DNA from: Rhizophagus irregularis
Lineage: Eukaryota; Glomeromycota; Glomeromycetes; Glomerales; Glomeraceae
Direction of reading: 5' to 3'
DNA: 64,000 nt
NCBI RefSeq assembly: GCF_026210795.1
Contig: NC_089440.1
Coordinates: 1,364,001-1,428,000, forward strand
A program made the translations under genes and the position numbers. Positions 1-11,397 of this stretch are shown one piece after another (the stretch's first letter is position 1; every line of letters begins with the position of its first letter). The notes beneath the pieces are model-generated. The model ran no database searches. It saw only the letters and a list, made by a program, of their open reading frames with translations, and had not been told where the DNA came from.

Positions 1-1939
1 ACCGTTACCATTCGTCAGTGATGCACGTGATACATAAAGGATCAGCGGATGACGTCGATTATCAAAATAACAACATTGCATCATGCTCATTTCCATGCTT
101 TTCATGCTTTTTTTTTTTTTGACTGTACACGTAATCTGTTTTCTTGAAAGAAGGTTGATGTAAAATTATGAAATAGTACATTTTTGGTTTGTCTCACTCT
201 GATTGCGCTGATTGGCCATAAAAATCAATAAAAAAAAAAGAAAAAAAAAAGATCAAAATAAAGAAAATCATGAGTACAACGGAATCACAAAGCCGATATG
301 TAAGTTTTAAGATTGTAAATTTTCAAAAAGAGAAAAAAAGAATGTAATTTATGCAAAGAATAAATTATTCACATAATATAATGTAATATTTTACTCCTTG
401 ATTGATATTTATATTTCACACAATACGAAGATTATCAACTAAAAAACCTGAGTTGTTATGTTTTCCAAAATCGAAAACTAGTTTGTGTATAAAAAGAACC
501 GTTATCATAAACAAATCTATCTTCCAATCAAGGGTCTATTACACATGATTAGTGACTTCGCGTATATATATTTTAACTGGATGAATGTAGCGCGTTACAT
601 ATTTTTTTTTTACTTGAATCAAATACTTCATACATTGTTTAGATTTGTTTGGAATTTTAAATCTTTTCATAGAAATTCTAATTTAGGTTCCATTGACCAT
701 TATTAAATCACCAGCCAAAATTAATTTATCTTTTTCTGTAACAAGTTCTTCTTCATTTGATTACATTCTATTTTTTTTTTTCTTTGTTTCTTTATATTAT
801 TTGAGAAAGTTTCACAATGAGAAAATACTGATGAATATCATATGTAAAATAGTAGAAATTAAATTAAGGGTTTCACGTACAAACAAAATAAATCTTATAT
901 ATATATATAATAATATATATATAATATATTTTTTTATATATGCTAGATAACATTTCAACGCGTTTATTTATTTTTGTTTAGTTATTTTTTATTTCCTTTT
1001 AATTTTATCACATATACAAATATATATCAAGTTATATATATTTGTTGATCATAGATTAGATCACAAAACTAAATTAACCAATATTCTTAATATACGTTTA
1101 TATGATGGCGTAAAGTTAATCGATAAAGTTGATGATACAGTCAATACATTTACTTTTTGAAGCCCAAATTAGTTTATCGGGATTCCCGAAATAACCATCA
1201 ATATAAATAATTTAAATTGTTCTTGTAACATTTTTTTATTTACGATTTCGCGTGTTTACAATTATTATATAAATATTTTTAAAAAAATGTATCATACAAG
1301 TTATTCAAGTTTTTTACATAATTATTCGTAACTCATTTAATCCTTTTAATTGGTAATAGTTTTATAGTTTTAGTCTAAGATAATATAATATACATTCAGA
1401 ACATTCCATGTAAGGAGTTCAATATGTCCGGCTTAAATCGTTTTAATAAAGTCCGTAAGTCCGTTAAAACAATACTAACGATAGATAAACAAATATCGCA
1501 ACATATTTATATGAATGATTCTAAAATTATTTTTTTTTAATGATGCGTAGTTATTTGTTTAAACCTTAAGTGCATAAATGCATAAATTAATAAATATAAA
1601 AAAATAAAACGAAAGGTACATAAAAAAAAAATAATAATATTTAATCCGCAGCTAAGATAATAATCAACCATGATCATGTGATACCCCAAACAAAAAAACT
1701 CGCGCTATTTTTTTTATCCCGTTCATAATTTTTTTTTTACTTACATATCTTAATTATTATAAAAAAAAAGCATAATTTTTTTTCTTATAAAATATGAAAT
1801 TGTGATTCTTAAATATTTTATATATATTTTTTTAATCATATTAAAATTGTACGTAAATGAATTATGTATTATTATGTTTATACTATCGTTTATATATTTA
1901 TATATAATTTTTTTTTTTATAGTGAAATTTATAATAAGA
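1..1939. other. AT-rich intergenic DNA, no gene recognised
   Basis: I see no supported gene. Open frames here (for example 485-706 and 693-950) encode low-complexity F/Y/I/N-rich peptides and overlap AT tracts. A short ATG-initiated stretch at 270-299 is followed by a GTAAGT donor-like site, but I could not find a matching downstream exon. Poly-T runs and (TA)n tracts (about 898-930) are present. Confidence 0.6.
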
Positions 1940-2791
1940 TTAATGAAATTCGTTCCCTTGTTGACATGCCAAATTCCCGTTGCCATTATTAATACACGGA
2001 TCGTTCATATTCCAATTATATGGAACATATATATTTTCATAAACAAAATTACTAAATCCCGCCGAAGAATTATAAATCGGATTCAAATTTTGGTCGCAAA
2101 GGTTATATAAATCGTAAGTTTCTTCTTCTGATTCGTTCGATTGAGATTCGTAGGAGTTATCATAATTCATAACATCGTATCCTGCTGGAATAATTCCAGG
2201 AAAACTAATAAGCGGAGAAGCAGAAATTGGAGAATTTTGTAAACTGGTTTGAGAACTCATTTCTCCAGATGATCGATTAGGTTCATTAATTGGGATTGAA
2301 TAATTTGGTGATTCAAATGCAATTTCTGTTGTATTTCTGAATTTAGTTGAAGAATTATTTGTTGAATCATTATTTTTTGAGTTTCTTCTTGAACCTCTTT
2401 TTTGTTTTTTGGATTTTTTATCAATTTTCCAAATAACTGGACATTTTTTATCATGTTTTCTTTTTTCTTTTAACTCTACATCAATTTTTTTTGCAATTTC
2501 AGCGTAAGCATCTTTGACTTCTTTGGTTTCATGTTTCCAAAAATTACTAACTAATCTAGATACATCAATCATCGTTAGTTTATAATTTAGACTTGTAAGA
2601 TTATTCGTAAAAGCCTTACGATAAATAAAAAAGGCGTTTGGACTTTTACGAAAAATTCTTGAGGAAGATTCTCTTTTATTAATAAAATCTGAAACGGTAA
2701 TGAATGTTGGAGGGAAAGGGGGTCGAATATTAGGAAATGGAATAACATTGCTATTTTGTGAATCAAAATATGGAATGCCTTCAAATGACAT
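1940..2791 (-). CDS. HMG-box protein (MATA_HMG type), copy 1
   Basis: A single-exon ORF of 283 residues when started at the ATG at 2791. An in-frame ATG at 2875 would add a hydrophobic 28-residue leader unlike the sister genes, so the downstream start, which follows a run of A on the coding strand, is preferred. A PPFPP motif (about residues 24-28) precedes the HMG-box at about residues 48-112. The box contains KSPNAFFIYRKAF and a conserved W (FWKHE) followed by a basic helix ending EKRKHDKK. The C-terminal 150 residues are S/N-rich and probably disordered. HMG-boxes of this class bind the DNA minor groove; in fungi they occur in mating-type and related regulators. The match to the fungal MATA_HMG family is by motif, and the targets are unknown. 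Confidence 0.85.
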   Translation of the reverse strand: MSFEGIPYFDSQNSNVIPFPNIRPPFPPTFITVSDFINKRESSSRIFRKSPNAFFIYRKAFTNNLTSLNYKLTMIDVSRLVSNFWKHETKEVKDAYAEIAKKIDVELKEKRKHDKKCPVIWKIDKKSKKQKRGSRRNSKNNDSTNNSSTKFRNTTEIAFESPNYSIPINEPNRSSGEMSSQTSLQNSPISASPLISFPGIIPAGYDVMNYDNSYESQSNESEEETYDLYNLCDQNLNPIYNSSAGFSNFVYENIYVPYNWNMNDPCINNGNGNLACQQGNEFH

Positions 2792-2875
2792 TTTTTTTTT
2801 AAAAAAAGTATGTTTATTAAAAAAAAAAAAAGAGAGAAGTGTAGGAAAAAAATATAAAGATAAATAAATGATCAA

Positions 2876-4831
2876 ATATTTTATGTATAAAAAAAAATTA
2901 ATTATTTTATTTTTTTTTTCTCAAAACATTTATTGTGTCTAGTTTCAAAATATTAATTTTTTCTTTTTTTTTTTTAAGTAAACCGTGTCGGTATTCAGTG
3001 TCCGGTAGACAGATTTTTTTAGGTTGGTTTATATAGAATTTATAGAAATTTTTTATCTCTATTATCTTTCTTTATTAGCCAATCAATTATTTGTTGTACT
3101 TACTTAATTTGAAATTAAAAATTTGTAATTAATAAAAAAAAAAAGAAGAAAGAAAAAAAGATTGTGTTTAAAGGATTAAATTCCCTTGCATGTATGTAAA
3201 CCACATTAGCCACATATATGAAAAATTTATACGTAGGTTACGCCATTTTTTAATTAATTTCTCCTTTAAAAAATCCCCGTTGCTTTCTTATCGGTTTAAA
3301 GAAAGTTAAACGGATAAATATTTCATCCAATAATTTAAATAAAAAAAAAACTTTTTTTTTATATTCGGCCGTAAATCCGATACTTAAAGCGAATATTTCC
3401 GCCACTTTTGTGTTGCACGAACATAATAAAGTCACATGATCTCAACCCGTCACCGCAGGAATATTTTTTTTTTTTTTTTAGTAAAATTCTTATATTTGGA
3501 ATTTTTGAATGAAATTTTCTTGATCCTGCACAAGATTATTATATAGGCACCAATGTAATTTTAACGATAAAAAAATCTCTTCTTTTTATAATTAAAATGG
3601 AAAAAAGGGAGAAATGGGATGATTCTTTTTTTAAAAATATCGACGACGATCATTTATTAAAAAAATTGTGTGAGTCGTTTCAAAAATAAATTTAAATAAT
3701 GCAAAACATTAATTAAAATTCCTAATAAGTATTTAATGAATTGAAATCATTTAAGGGACGGTAATGATCTGACTTTTTGGTTTAAATTTGATAACAAGAA
3801 AGATGATTATAAATTAAGGTTGTTTTGTTTGTACGGTTCTACCGAACTTTTTTAGCCGATCCTAAAAATGGTTAAATAGAAAATCTTCTTCGGGTGGTGA
3901 AACATTTTGAATTAAATGCGAATAGAGATATTTTTCGACATCGCCACTTTTAAATGGCTGAAATAAGTTATAGCCTCGGTCGTTAAAAAAAAAAAAATTT
4001 GAGTCGAATTTTAAAGAAATCATTAGCTAATTACATATTTTGTATAATTTATTTAGTTTCTTGCATAAATGTTTATTTATCTCTTTAATGTTTATTTTCT
4101 TATAAATCTGTAATTCATTCTCTTGATAAAAAAATGATTATTTAGAAGACGGCAATCAAATGTACTACCAATAATAACATCTCTTTTCCAAAGATATCTT
4201 TATAATCTACCAATCCTAAAGATTATTATAAATATATATATAAAAAATTAAAATTGAATGCAAATGCATTGTTGATGATTGATCGTGCGAAAACATTTCA
4301 TCACTGAAAAAAAAAAAAAATTTTAAAAAGATTGTTTTTAAAAGGAAATAAAAATAATGTAAATAATGAGTTGCATTAAAGGGAGCATAAAGTTTAACCT
4401 TAATTGATTTATTTGAAAAATTTTTTAATTGGAAATTTCGGATATTAAAATTTTTTTTTACTTCATTATTTTACTGTACACGCTTTATTTCCAATTCTTT
4501 CGAACAAGATGATTTTCAAATTTTTATTCACGCGTTGCGTGGATTAACTTTTTCTACTTAACGTGTTTGTTTGTAATTATGTCATTTTATAGGGGGTATC
4601 ACAACCTTAAAACTGATAAGCGATTCAAATTTCTTTGTATTGTTTAAAAGGATTTTACAACCAAAAAAAATTTATTAAAATTGAAAAAATCGAAGTAATT
4701 GATTTGAAATCAAGAACATGTGCCGAAAAATGAGAAGGTTATGGGATATTTATTATATCATTTTTTGTAACAATAAAAAAAAAGAAACACTTTATTAAAG
4801 AATTCTTAATTATATTATTATAATTTTTTTT

Positions 4832-4873
<42 letters not shown>

Positions 4874-5185
4874 ATATCATAAATCTTAATAATATTATTA
4901 ATTCTTAATTGTAAAGTAAGAAGAGTTAGAAGTAGAGTAACGTTTCGTATTAAAGTATTAAAACAAACATATTGTTATTACCGATGAAATATTTACTAAA
5001 AATTATTTATTTTGTTGTTATTTTTTTTTTGAATATTTTCGAATTCCCGTTTTTTATATCGTAAATATGCATACAGCATATACAGTATATGCATTTTCAT
5101 TAATTCGTCGAATATAATGATCATGATCATTTCGATGAAAAATTTCGTAAATTTTCTTCATATTTTGCCATGTATAATACGTAAT
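2876..5185. other. Intergenic, no gene seen
   Basis: AT-rich spacer between the first two HMG-box genes. It contains homopolymer runs and the (TA)n tract at 4839-4871. A short minus-strand frame at 3250-3435 has no recognisable domain or conserved start context and is not called. Confidence 0.6.
4839..4871. repeat. (TA)n microsatellite
   Basis: About 16 uninterrupted TA dinucleotides in the spacer between HMG genes. Confidence 0.95.
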
Positions 5186-6004
5186 TTATCTAGAATAATT
5201 CGGTGGTGTAAAATAATCTTGCGAATTTTGAGAAGGTACGACTACTTGGTCGACATATGGAAGGTAATTTGTAGTTGTAAAATGTCTACTATATGACGAC
5301 GACGTAACAGGCGTGACATTTCGGATATATTGATTATGATTATATGGCCAAGAAAAATATTCTTGATAAGTTGATGGTAACCTAACATTATTTTGATTAT
5401 TTAAAAAAGTATTCATATTATCGGAATTACTTAAGGATAATTGTGGTAAATGCAAATTATTAGGATCTGTTGGAGAAGGTACAGAATCATCTGTAGATGA
5501 TTCATTGGATTCTGCTTTAGAAGCTTCTTTAGCTTCTCTTTGTCTTTCAATATTAAATATATGCTCGACTTCCCTGGCCAATCTTCTATATTCATCTTTG
5601 ACACTTGGTTTCTGTTTGTGCCAAGACGTAGATGCTAGTGATGATACCTTGGTTTGTCTTGGATGAAGATTTTGTCGTTTAAGTTCGCGAACAAATTCCT
5701 TACGAAAAAGAAAGAATTCGTTTAGCATCTTCTTGCTTCGTTTTCCTCCTTTATTAAAAAGTTCTAGTGCCAAAACTTTTGGTTCTATGTTCGGAGGAAA
5801 TGGCGGACTAATAATAAGATTATCGTCGGGATTTTGTGGTCTGATTGAGGTTGTGGAGGTTGTTTTATTCTTGTGGGTAAAATTTTCAGCTACCATAGTA
5901 AAATTTGCAGTTCTTTCGAACTGAACGGATTCTGTTGAAGCAGGATATTCAAAGTTAAATTCGGTAAACGTAACTTCATTACCGTTAATATTGTTAAGGT
6001 CCAT
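5186..6004 (-). CDS. HMG-box protein (MATA_HMG type), divergent copy 2
   Basis: A single-exon ORF of 272 residues, starting MDLNNINGNE. A SPPFPPNI motif (about residues 66-73) precedes a divergent HMG-box at about residues 86-158. The box core reads KKMLNEFFLFRKEF rather than the KSPNAFF(I/V)YRKAF of the other copies, but the spacing to the conserved W (TSWHKQKP) and the Y/L helix (DEYRRLAREVEHIF) is kept. The N-terminal 65 residues are longer than in the other three HMG genes here. The C-terminus is S/N/Y-rich. Loss of the SPNAFF signature suggests altered DNA specificity or relaxed constraint, but the frame is fully open and reads as coding. Membership in the same family is inferred from the box and the PFPP motif. 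Confidence 0.8.
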   Translation of the reverse strand: MDLNNINGNEVTFTEFNFEYPASTESVQFERTANFTMVAENFTHKNKTTSTTSIRPQNPDDNLIISPPFPPNIEPKVLALELFNKGGKRSKKMLNEFFLFRKEFVRELKRQNLHPRQTKVSSLASTSWHKQKPSVKDEYRRLAREVEHIFNIERQREAKEASKAESNESSTDDSVPSPTDPNNLHLPQLSLSNSDNMNTFLNNQNNVRLPSTYQEYFSWPYNHNQYIRNVTPVTSSSYSRHFTTTNYLPYVDQVVVPSQNSQDYFTPPNYSR

Positions 6005-6300
6005 ATTTACAAGCGTAAAAAATTTTTTATACTAAAAATATTTTATATATATATAAAAAAAAAAAAGATATTAATTTTGATCTTTTAATTTTAAAGAAAG
6101 TAACCAGGAAATACAAATGCGACAAATTCAAAAATAAGAAAAAGAAAAAAAAAATTTTTAATACGAACATGAGCGATAATTTTTTTTTAAAAAAAGAAAA
6201 AAAATTCAAGATCCAAAAGTATCAGTCAAATAAGATGAATTCTGTTGTTATTTATTTGTTTTTTTTTTTTAGTCTGAAAAGAAAAAAAAATGAAGCTTTT

Positions 6301-6308
6301 CCTTTTTT

Positions 6309-6357
<49 letters not shown>

Positions 6358-6379
6358 CTTAAAAAAAAAAAATTTTTTT
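6301..6379. repeat. Long poly-T / poly-A homopolymer block
   Basis: A T-run of about 47 at 6311-6357 is followed by A and T runs. The plus-strand frame through it is low complexity and not a gene. Confidence 0.9.
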
Positions 6380-7780
6380 TTTATGAATAACGGAAAGAAA
6401 CAGAGGAATCAGGATAAATAAGGTAAGATACTTTTGATATGAATCGCGAAAATTATTATCTAAATCGTTAAAGAAACTGTTATTTTATAAATTTATTATT
6501 TTTTTTTTTAAAAAAAAATAAAAATTTTATTGGAATAACAGTAAATTCTCATGAATTTTTTTTTTTTGCTGATGCCTTCTTATCGTTCCTTAAATAACAA
6601 TCCCGACATCCCGACACTCCTGTACAGCACTAATCTAAAAAATAATTTTTTTTTTTTTTATGAATGATATAAAATGGTGACATTTATATTTCGGACGTGT
6701 ATCTTCCGAATATTATAATTTTATTTCAATTTAAAAAAAAAAAAAAAAATTTTATAATATATATTTTATAGCAAAGCCAAACAACCAAATATATTTTATT
6801 ACATTCACAGTTAGAATACTAACTTTATTTGAAAATTTTTTTAATGTAAACCTAATTTGATCCTGAGTTTGAGGTTGAGTCTTACAAACAAAATGAGGGT
6901 GATGAGCTCATGCCAGGGCACGCCAAAAATTTTACGGAGAATTTTGATCCTTGTATCCATAATAAGTAGATAAAAAAAAAAACATAAATAAATAAACATA
7001 ATCAGGGACTTTTAGGAAACGTTGAAAGAAAAAAATGATTAAAGTGGAAACAATTATTGATTATGTGCTCATTCATTTGAAAGTGGGGATTAAGAAATAA
7101 TGAGTAGCCCATTACTTTGAATTAATACAAATTCGGGAAAAATATAGAAAATTCCAGCGTTACATAAAACGTGGTATATCAGTGTTCATCATAATAAGAA
7201 ATGGAAATACGAGTTTTTATAAAAGAGAAATTGAACGAGAGAACTAACCATTATGTTTTGATAATCATGTGCTCAGTTAAAACCATTTTAACTAATTCAA
7301 GTATGCTATATAGGAATTGAAATTCCTATGTAATTTAATATTACATAATCCGAAGATCTACCCCTTATATATTGTGGTTTAGTTTAAAAGATCATCTAAA
7401 AAATTGGCATGGAATCAAAATTAGAATGATTTCCGAATACTCCGTTCTTTCATATTTAGTAATAATAAAAAATATGCAATAATATGCCACTTAGCAAATC
7501 AGCTTTGTTACTATAATTACCTTAATTTATTATAGATAGAAAGAAAAAAAAAAGAAATAAATAATTCCGCATAGAACATGAGATCAAATATGCTAGAATC
7601 ACGGCGAAAGGTATTATCAACCTTATTTCCTGCCTTATATTTCCTATAATGTAAAAATCCACTGAAAATCTACACGCGTAAATTTAAAATTCTTTAAGTC
7701 ATGGAAAAGAACGGAAAGAACGAGTCCTCATCGTTTCATTCGAAAGAAATAAGTATGATCCTAATTTAGAAAATAAGATT

Positions 7781-7868
7781 TTATCGTTTATTTATTTTAT
7801 CGTTTATTTATCTTATCTGTTATCGTTTATTTATCTTATCGATTATTTATTTTCATCGTTTATTTATT
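7781..7868. repeat. 16-bp minisatellite, about 5 units
   Basis: Five imperfect copies of a unit near TTATCGTTTATTTAT(T/C), varying by single-base changes and one short insertion. Confidence 0.85.
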
Positions 7869-9212
7869 AAACTAAAATTTTTTAAACTTACTCAAAATAT
7901 CCATCATTCATCATATTAAAAAACAATATGTTTAATATCCAAAATAAGATTAAAGTCTCTTTAAAATGAATTATTTTTAGAAATGATTTGTCATAATGGC
8001 AAGAAACTGCGCAAGATCAAGAAATATCATAATGGAATCAGTTGTCACTTGACATATTACCAAATATTAGTCATTTGCATTGTTTTGATTGAAATTTTTC
8101 ATCATTGTCTTGAAAATGGAAAAATGGGTACGTGCGTGAGAATTTGAGGAAATGTTGAGCATAATGAGAACGAGTGGACCGCAATAATTTGAAAGTTAAA
8201 ATTTTTTTTTTTTTTCTGCGTTTGTGAAACCATTTCTAAAATACGCTTAATATGAAATTTTTAAAAGTATAATCGGAGTTTATTTTTTTTTTACATTCAA
8301 AAAACTTTTATTTGGGTAAAAATTTACTTTGCCCCATTATTTTGACCAGATTTATAATTATTATTGGCCAAAATTTTTAATAAATGTTGGTAAATAACCT
8401 TAAAATGATTTTTATTAGGCGTAGTAAAATCTTATTGAACGCTGTTCGCCCAACGTTACTTTACATTTTGCATACTGTAATAATAAGAATACGGTTAATA
8501 ATCGACCTTTTTATTTACCAAAATCGATCTGCCATTTATATTTATTGTTTTAAATAGATGTAAATAAAACGCCAATTTACTAACTATATATGCTCGTTAT
8601 TTGAACAATTTTATAATGATTTTAAACAGACATTTTATAATCGCAATCCAAACAACATTTTGTATTGTTCTCATTAATATATATATACGTCCTACACATA
8701 TTTACAATATTTTACAATACATTTTATCGTTAAAAATTCTAGGAATTCTAGATGTAAATTCTTCCATAATTTCTCATTTGATTAAATTTCTTTATATGTT
8801 AAGATGTTCTATTAAATACATTAATCACTAGTCTAATCAGTACTAGGAGCTAATCCGGCCTTATTTTATTTTTTATTATTATTAATGGTAATGTACATAC
8901 GTATATTTTTACGAATTTTAATATAATGCTTTTAAGTACAAATTTGAATAACCGTTGAATGTTATTATTATTATTTTTTTTTGATGTCAATATATATTTA
9001 TTCATTTATTAGCATGTACGGTATCTTTTACTATTTAGGTTAACAAATCCAAAATTAGTACGATGACATTTTCAAAAGAACTTTGTAATATCATATGATA
9101 TTCTTAAAATTGAATTAATAATAATAAAATTATTAAGTTCAATAGTCCAAATTGACGAAAATATTCGTTAGAAAGGTAATACGTAACGGAATTAGGACTG
9201 GGACGGAATCTA

Positions 9213-9316
9213 TTCTATATAACGGATTTTATGATATAACGGATTTTTTGATATAACGGATTTTATGATATAACGGATTTTATGATATAACGGAATTTTG
9301 ATATAATGGATTTTTA
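9213..9316. repeat. Tandem repeat of about 17 bp (ATATAACGGATTTTATG)
   Basis: About six consecutive units of ATATAACGGATTTT with 2-4 variable bases between them; the last unit drifts to ATATAATGGATTTTT. The flanks carry GGACTGGGACGG (left) and ACTGGTCCAGTATA (right), which are only loosely inverted, so a subterminal region of a pogo/mariner-type element is possible but not shown. Confidence 0.85.
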
Positions 9317-9516
9317 GAAAATTTTACTAATGGAATAATGGAACTAACTGGTCCAGTATATTGAATTTCACTGCATATATATTCAAAATATTTCTTTGAT
9401 AAGTAAGTAACTAAAGCAAACTTGTTTTATTATTATAGACGTATTAGTTGCTCGAATTATATTATAATTAACTGTAACGTTATAATTGACAAAATTTTAT
9501 AACATTTACAAGGAAA

Positions 9517-9633
9517 TTCCCTATAAAAAATTTTTTCAGAAAAATGATCACATGTCAGAGTTTCCTCGGAACAAAAAACTGGAAAAATGATCATTTATCG
9601 GAGTTTTTTTTCCAGAATTTTTTTTATAGGGAA
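9517..9633. mobile_element. Short inverted-repeat element (MITE-like), about 117 bp
   Basis: The left end TTCCCTATAAAAAATTTTTT pairs with the right end, whose reverse complement begins TTCCCTATAAAAAAAATTCT. The interior carries two direct copies of AAAAATGATCA. No transposase or clear target-site duplication is visible. Confidence 0.55.
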
Positions 9634-10740
9634 AGTAATTATCATGTGAACTAGCATTTTCTTTTTTAAGTTCACAGTCAATTCTCAAATCCAGGTTACA
9701 TTCATTATCAATCAAGGAAACGTTATTACGTAAGTCTACATGAGTTTAACTTATTTAATTTTTATCTTTTGTTTTCTCAATTTCCTAAACAAAGATCAAA
9801 AAGTATAATTTTTTTTGCGGATAAAGGTATCTAATGTTAATAACAATCAAACATATTCGATCATAACATAATATTTTATATGTAATATTTCTTTGGATTA
9901 AAGGTGTGAAAAATAAGGAAAAAAAATTAAAATAAAAATACCTCGTATTAATAATAACGTTCGAATGCTTACATGTTTTTTTTACTCTCTCTTAAATAGT
10001 AATTCATTACTATAGCAGTTTTCCATTTTTATGTCAATAAAGGAACGCCAGTGGCGCTCATACAACTTCCAGTATTTGACCCAACGAATTGGGAATTAGA
10101 AACAAACTGACAGCCACCCTAAAATATAGGCAGCTTAGGTGCGACCAGGTCCAGCCAAACAGCCAAATAGTTGTTTAGAAGGATGTCCATAATGGTTTTT
10201 TTTATAGTATTTTATTTGTATTTATATTACGTTGAAATCATGTGATTGCAAGCCCCCTTTTTCGTGGGACAATATTTGACAATACTAATCTTATCATTTT
10301 ATTCCATAAATCGTAACGGGAAACCATAATTACACACTCATACATAAAAAAATTACAAGCATAAATAACATAAATAATAAACAAATATTAGCATATCAAA
10401 GCAGCAACAGCTCATATAATACATATGATCATAAATCATATTTGTTTTTTTCCTTTTTTTAAAAATTAAAAGAAAGAAAAAGAAAAAACGACTGCCATTT
10501 CTTTGTAATATTTTTAATAATCTTAAAAGAAAAAAAATTTACATACGGTGGGGAAATTCTACAAAAAATTAAAGCTAAAAGCTAAAATATTTAAATAATA
10601 AATAATAAATAATATAATAGTAATAATTTTTTCTTTTTTTTTTCAAAATGAAAAAAGAAAAAAATTTAAAATTTTAAACGATTTTAACGATTTGAAAAAT
10701 TTGAACGATTTAAATTTTTCTACTAATTTTTTTTGCCAAT

Positions 10741-11397
10741 TTAATAAAACATATTATCGAGATTTATGCCATTATTGTAGTTATTATATAAATTAAAAGA
10801 AGGTTGTTCTCCTTCTAAACGATTAATTGAAGGTAATTGTATATCTTCGAATGCTGGAGATAAATTATTATCATCTGATGATAAAGTCGGGGAAATTTGA
10901 TTATTATTGTCGAAATAATTATTCTCAAAATTGAAATTTACGAAATTTTGAGTAGGCACGAACGGTTGCGGTTGATAAAAAGTAACATTATAATAAGGAT
11001 TTCCAGCAGCAAAATTATTATGACTATAATTATTATTAACATAATTATATGGTTCAAGATAAACTGGTTCTGGTGGTTGTGAACGTTGAGCGAGAGCTTT
11101 TTGTCTTGCTTCTATGACTAATCTTTCAACTTTACGTGCAAGATCTTTATAAGTAGCCTTGACATTTGAAGGTTCTTTCTTCCAAGAAGCACTAACATAA
11201 CCAGACATATCAGTCATTTTAACTCTAAAGTTATGTAATCTTAATTGATCCAAATATGCAATACGATAGATAAAAAATGCATTTGGACTCTTTGCTGATT
11301 TTCGATTTTGTCTACGTTTTTCGAGAATATCTTCTGCTTTGATTTGAGGGGGGAACGGTACTTTTATGTCTTCAGGATTCGTTAAGCTCATTTTCAT
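10741..11397 (-). CDS. HMG-box protein (MATA_HMG type), copy 3
   Basis: A single-exon ORF of 218 residues, starting MKMSLTNPED (the second M, at residue 3, is equally possible). A VPFPPQI motif at about residues 13-19 leads into an HMG-box at about residues 33-98, with KSPNAFFIYRIAY, MTDMSGYVSASWKKE and a basic third helix (YKDLARKVERLVIEARQK). The tail is N/Y/Q-rich with repeated NYNN-type motifs. It is the shortest of the four, with the box very near the N-terminus. It is likely nuclear and DNA-binding by family; regulation and target genes cannot be read from sequence. Confidence 0.85.
   Translation of the reverse strand: MKMSLTNPEDIKVPFPPQIKAEDILEKRRQNRKSAKSPNAFFIYRIAYLDQLRLHNFRVKMTDMSGYVSASWKKEPSNVKATYKDLARKVERLVIEARQKALAQRSQPPEPVYLEPYNYVNNNYSHNNFAAGNPYYNVTFYQPQPFVPTQNFVNFNFENNYFDNNNQISPTLSSDDNNLSPAFEDIQLPSINRLEGEQPSFNLYNNYNNGINLDNMFY

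Larger units (their letters stand above)
6380..10740. other. Long intergenic region with small repeats, no gene
   Basis: No coding region is supported across about 4.3 kb. It holds a TTATCG minisatellite (7781-7868), an ATAACGGATTTT tandem repeat (9213-9316) and a short terminal-inverted-repeat element (9517-9633), listed separately. The plus-strand frame at 8601-8831 is AT-rich and unsupported. Confidence 0.55.

Noticed and set aside
270-299. Possible first exon (MSTTESQSRY) followed by GTAAGT
   Set aside because: No downstream exon with matching phase and coding character could be found.
485-950. Two overlapping open frames
   Set aside because: Low-complexity F/I/Y/N-rich peptides typical of AT-rich non-coding DNA; no domain or splice partner.
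2792-2875. Longer N-terminus for HMG copy 1 starting at 2875
   Set aside because: It would add a hydrophobic leader absent in the three sister genes; the ATG at 2791 gives the shared layout.
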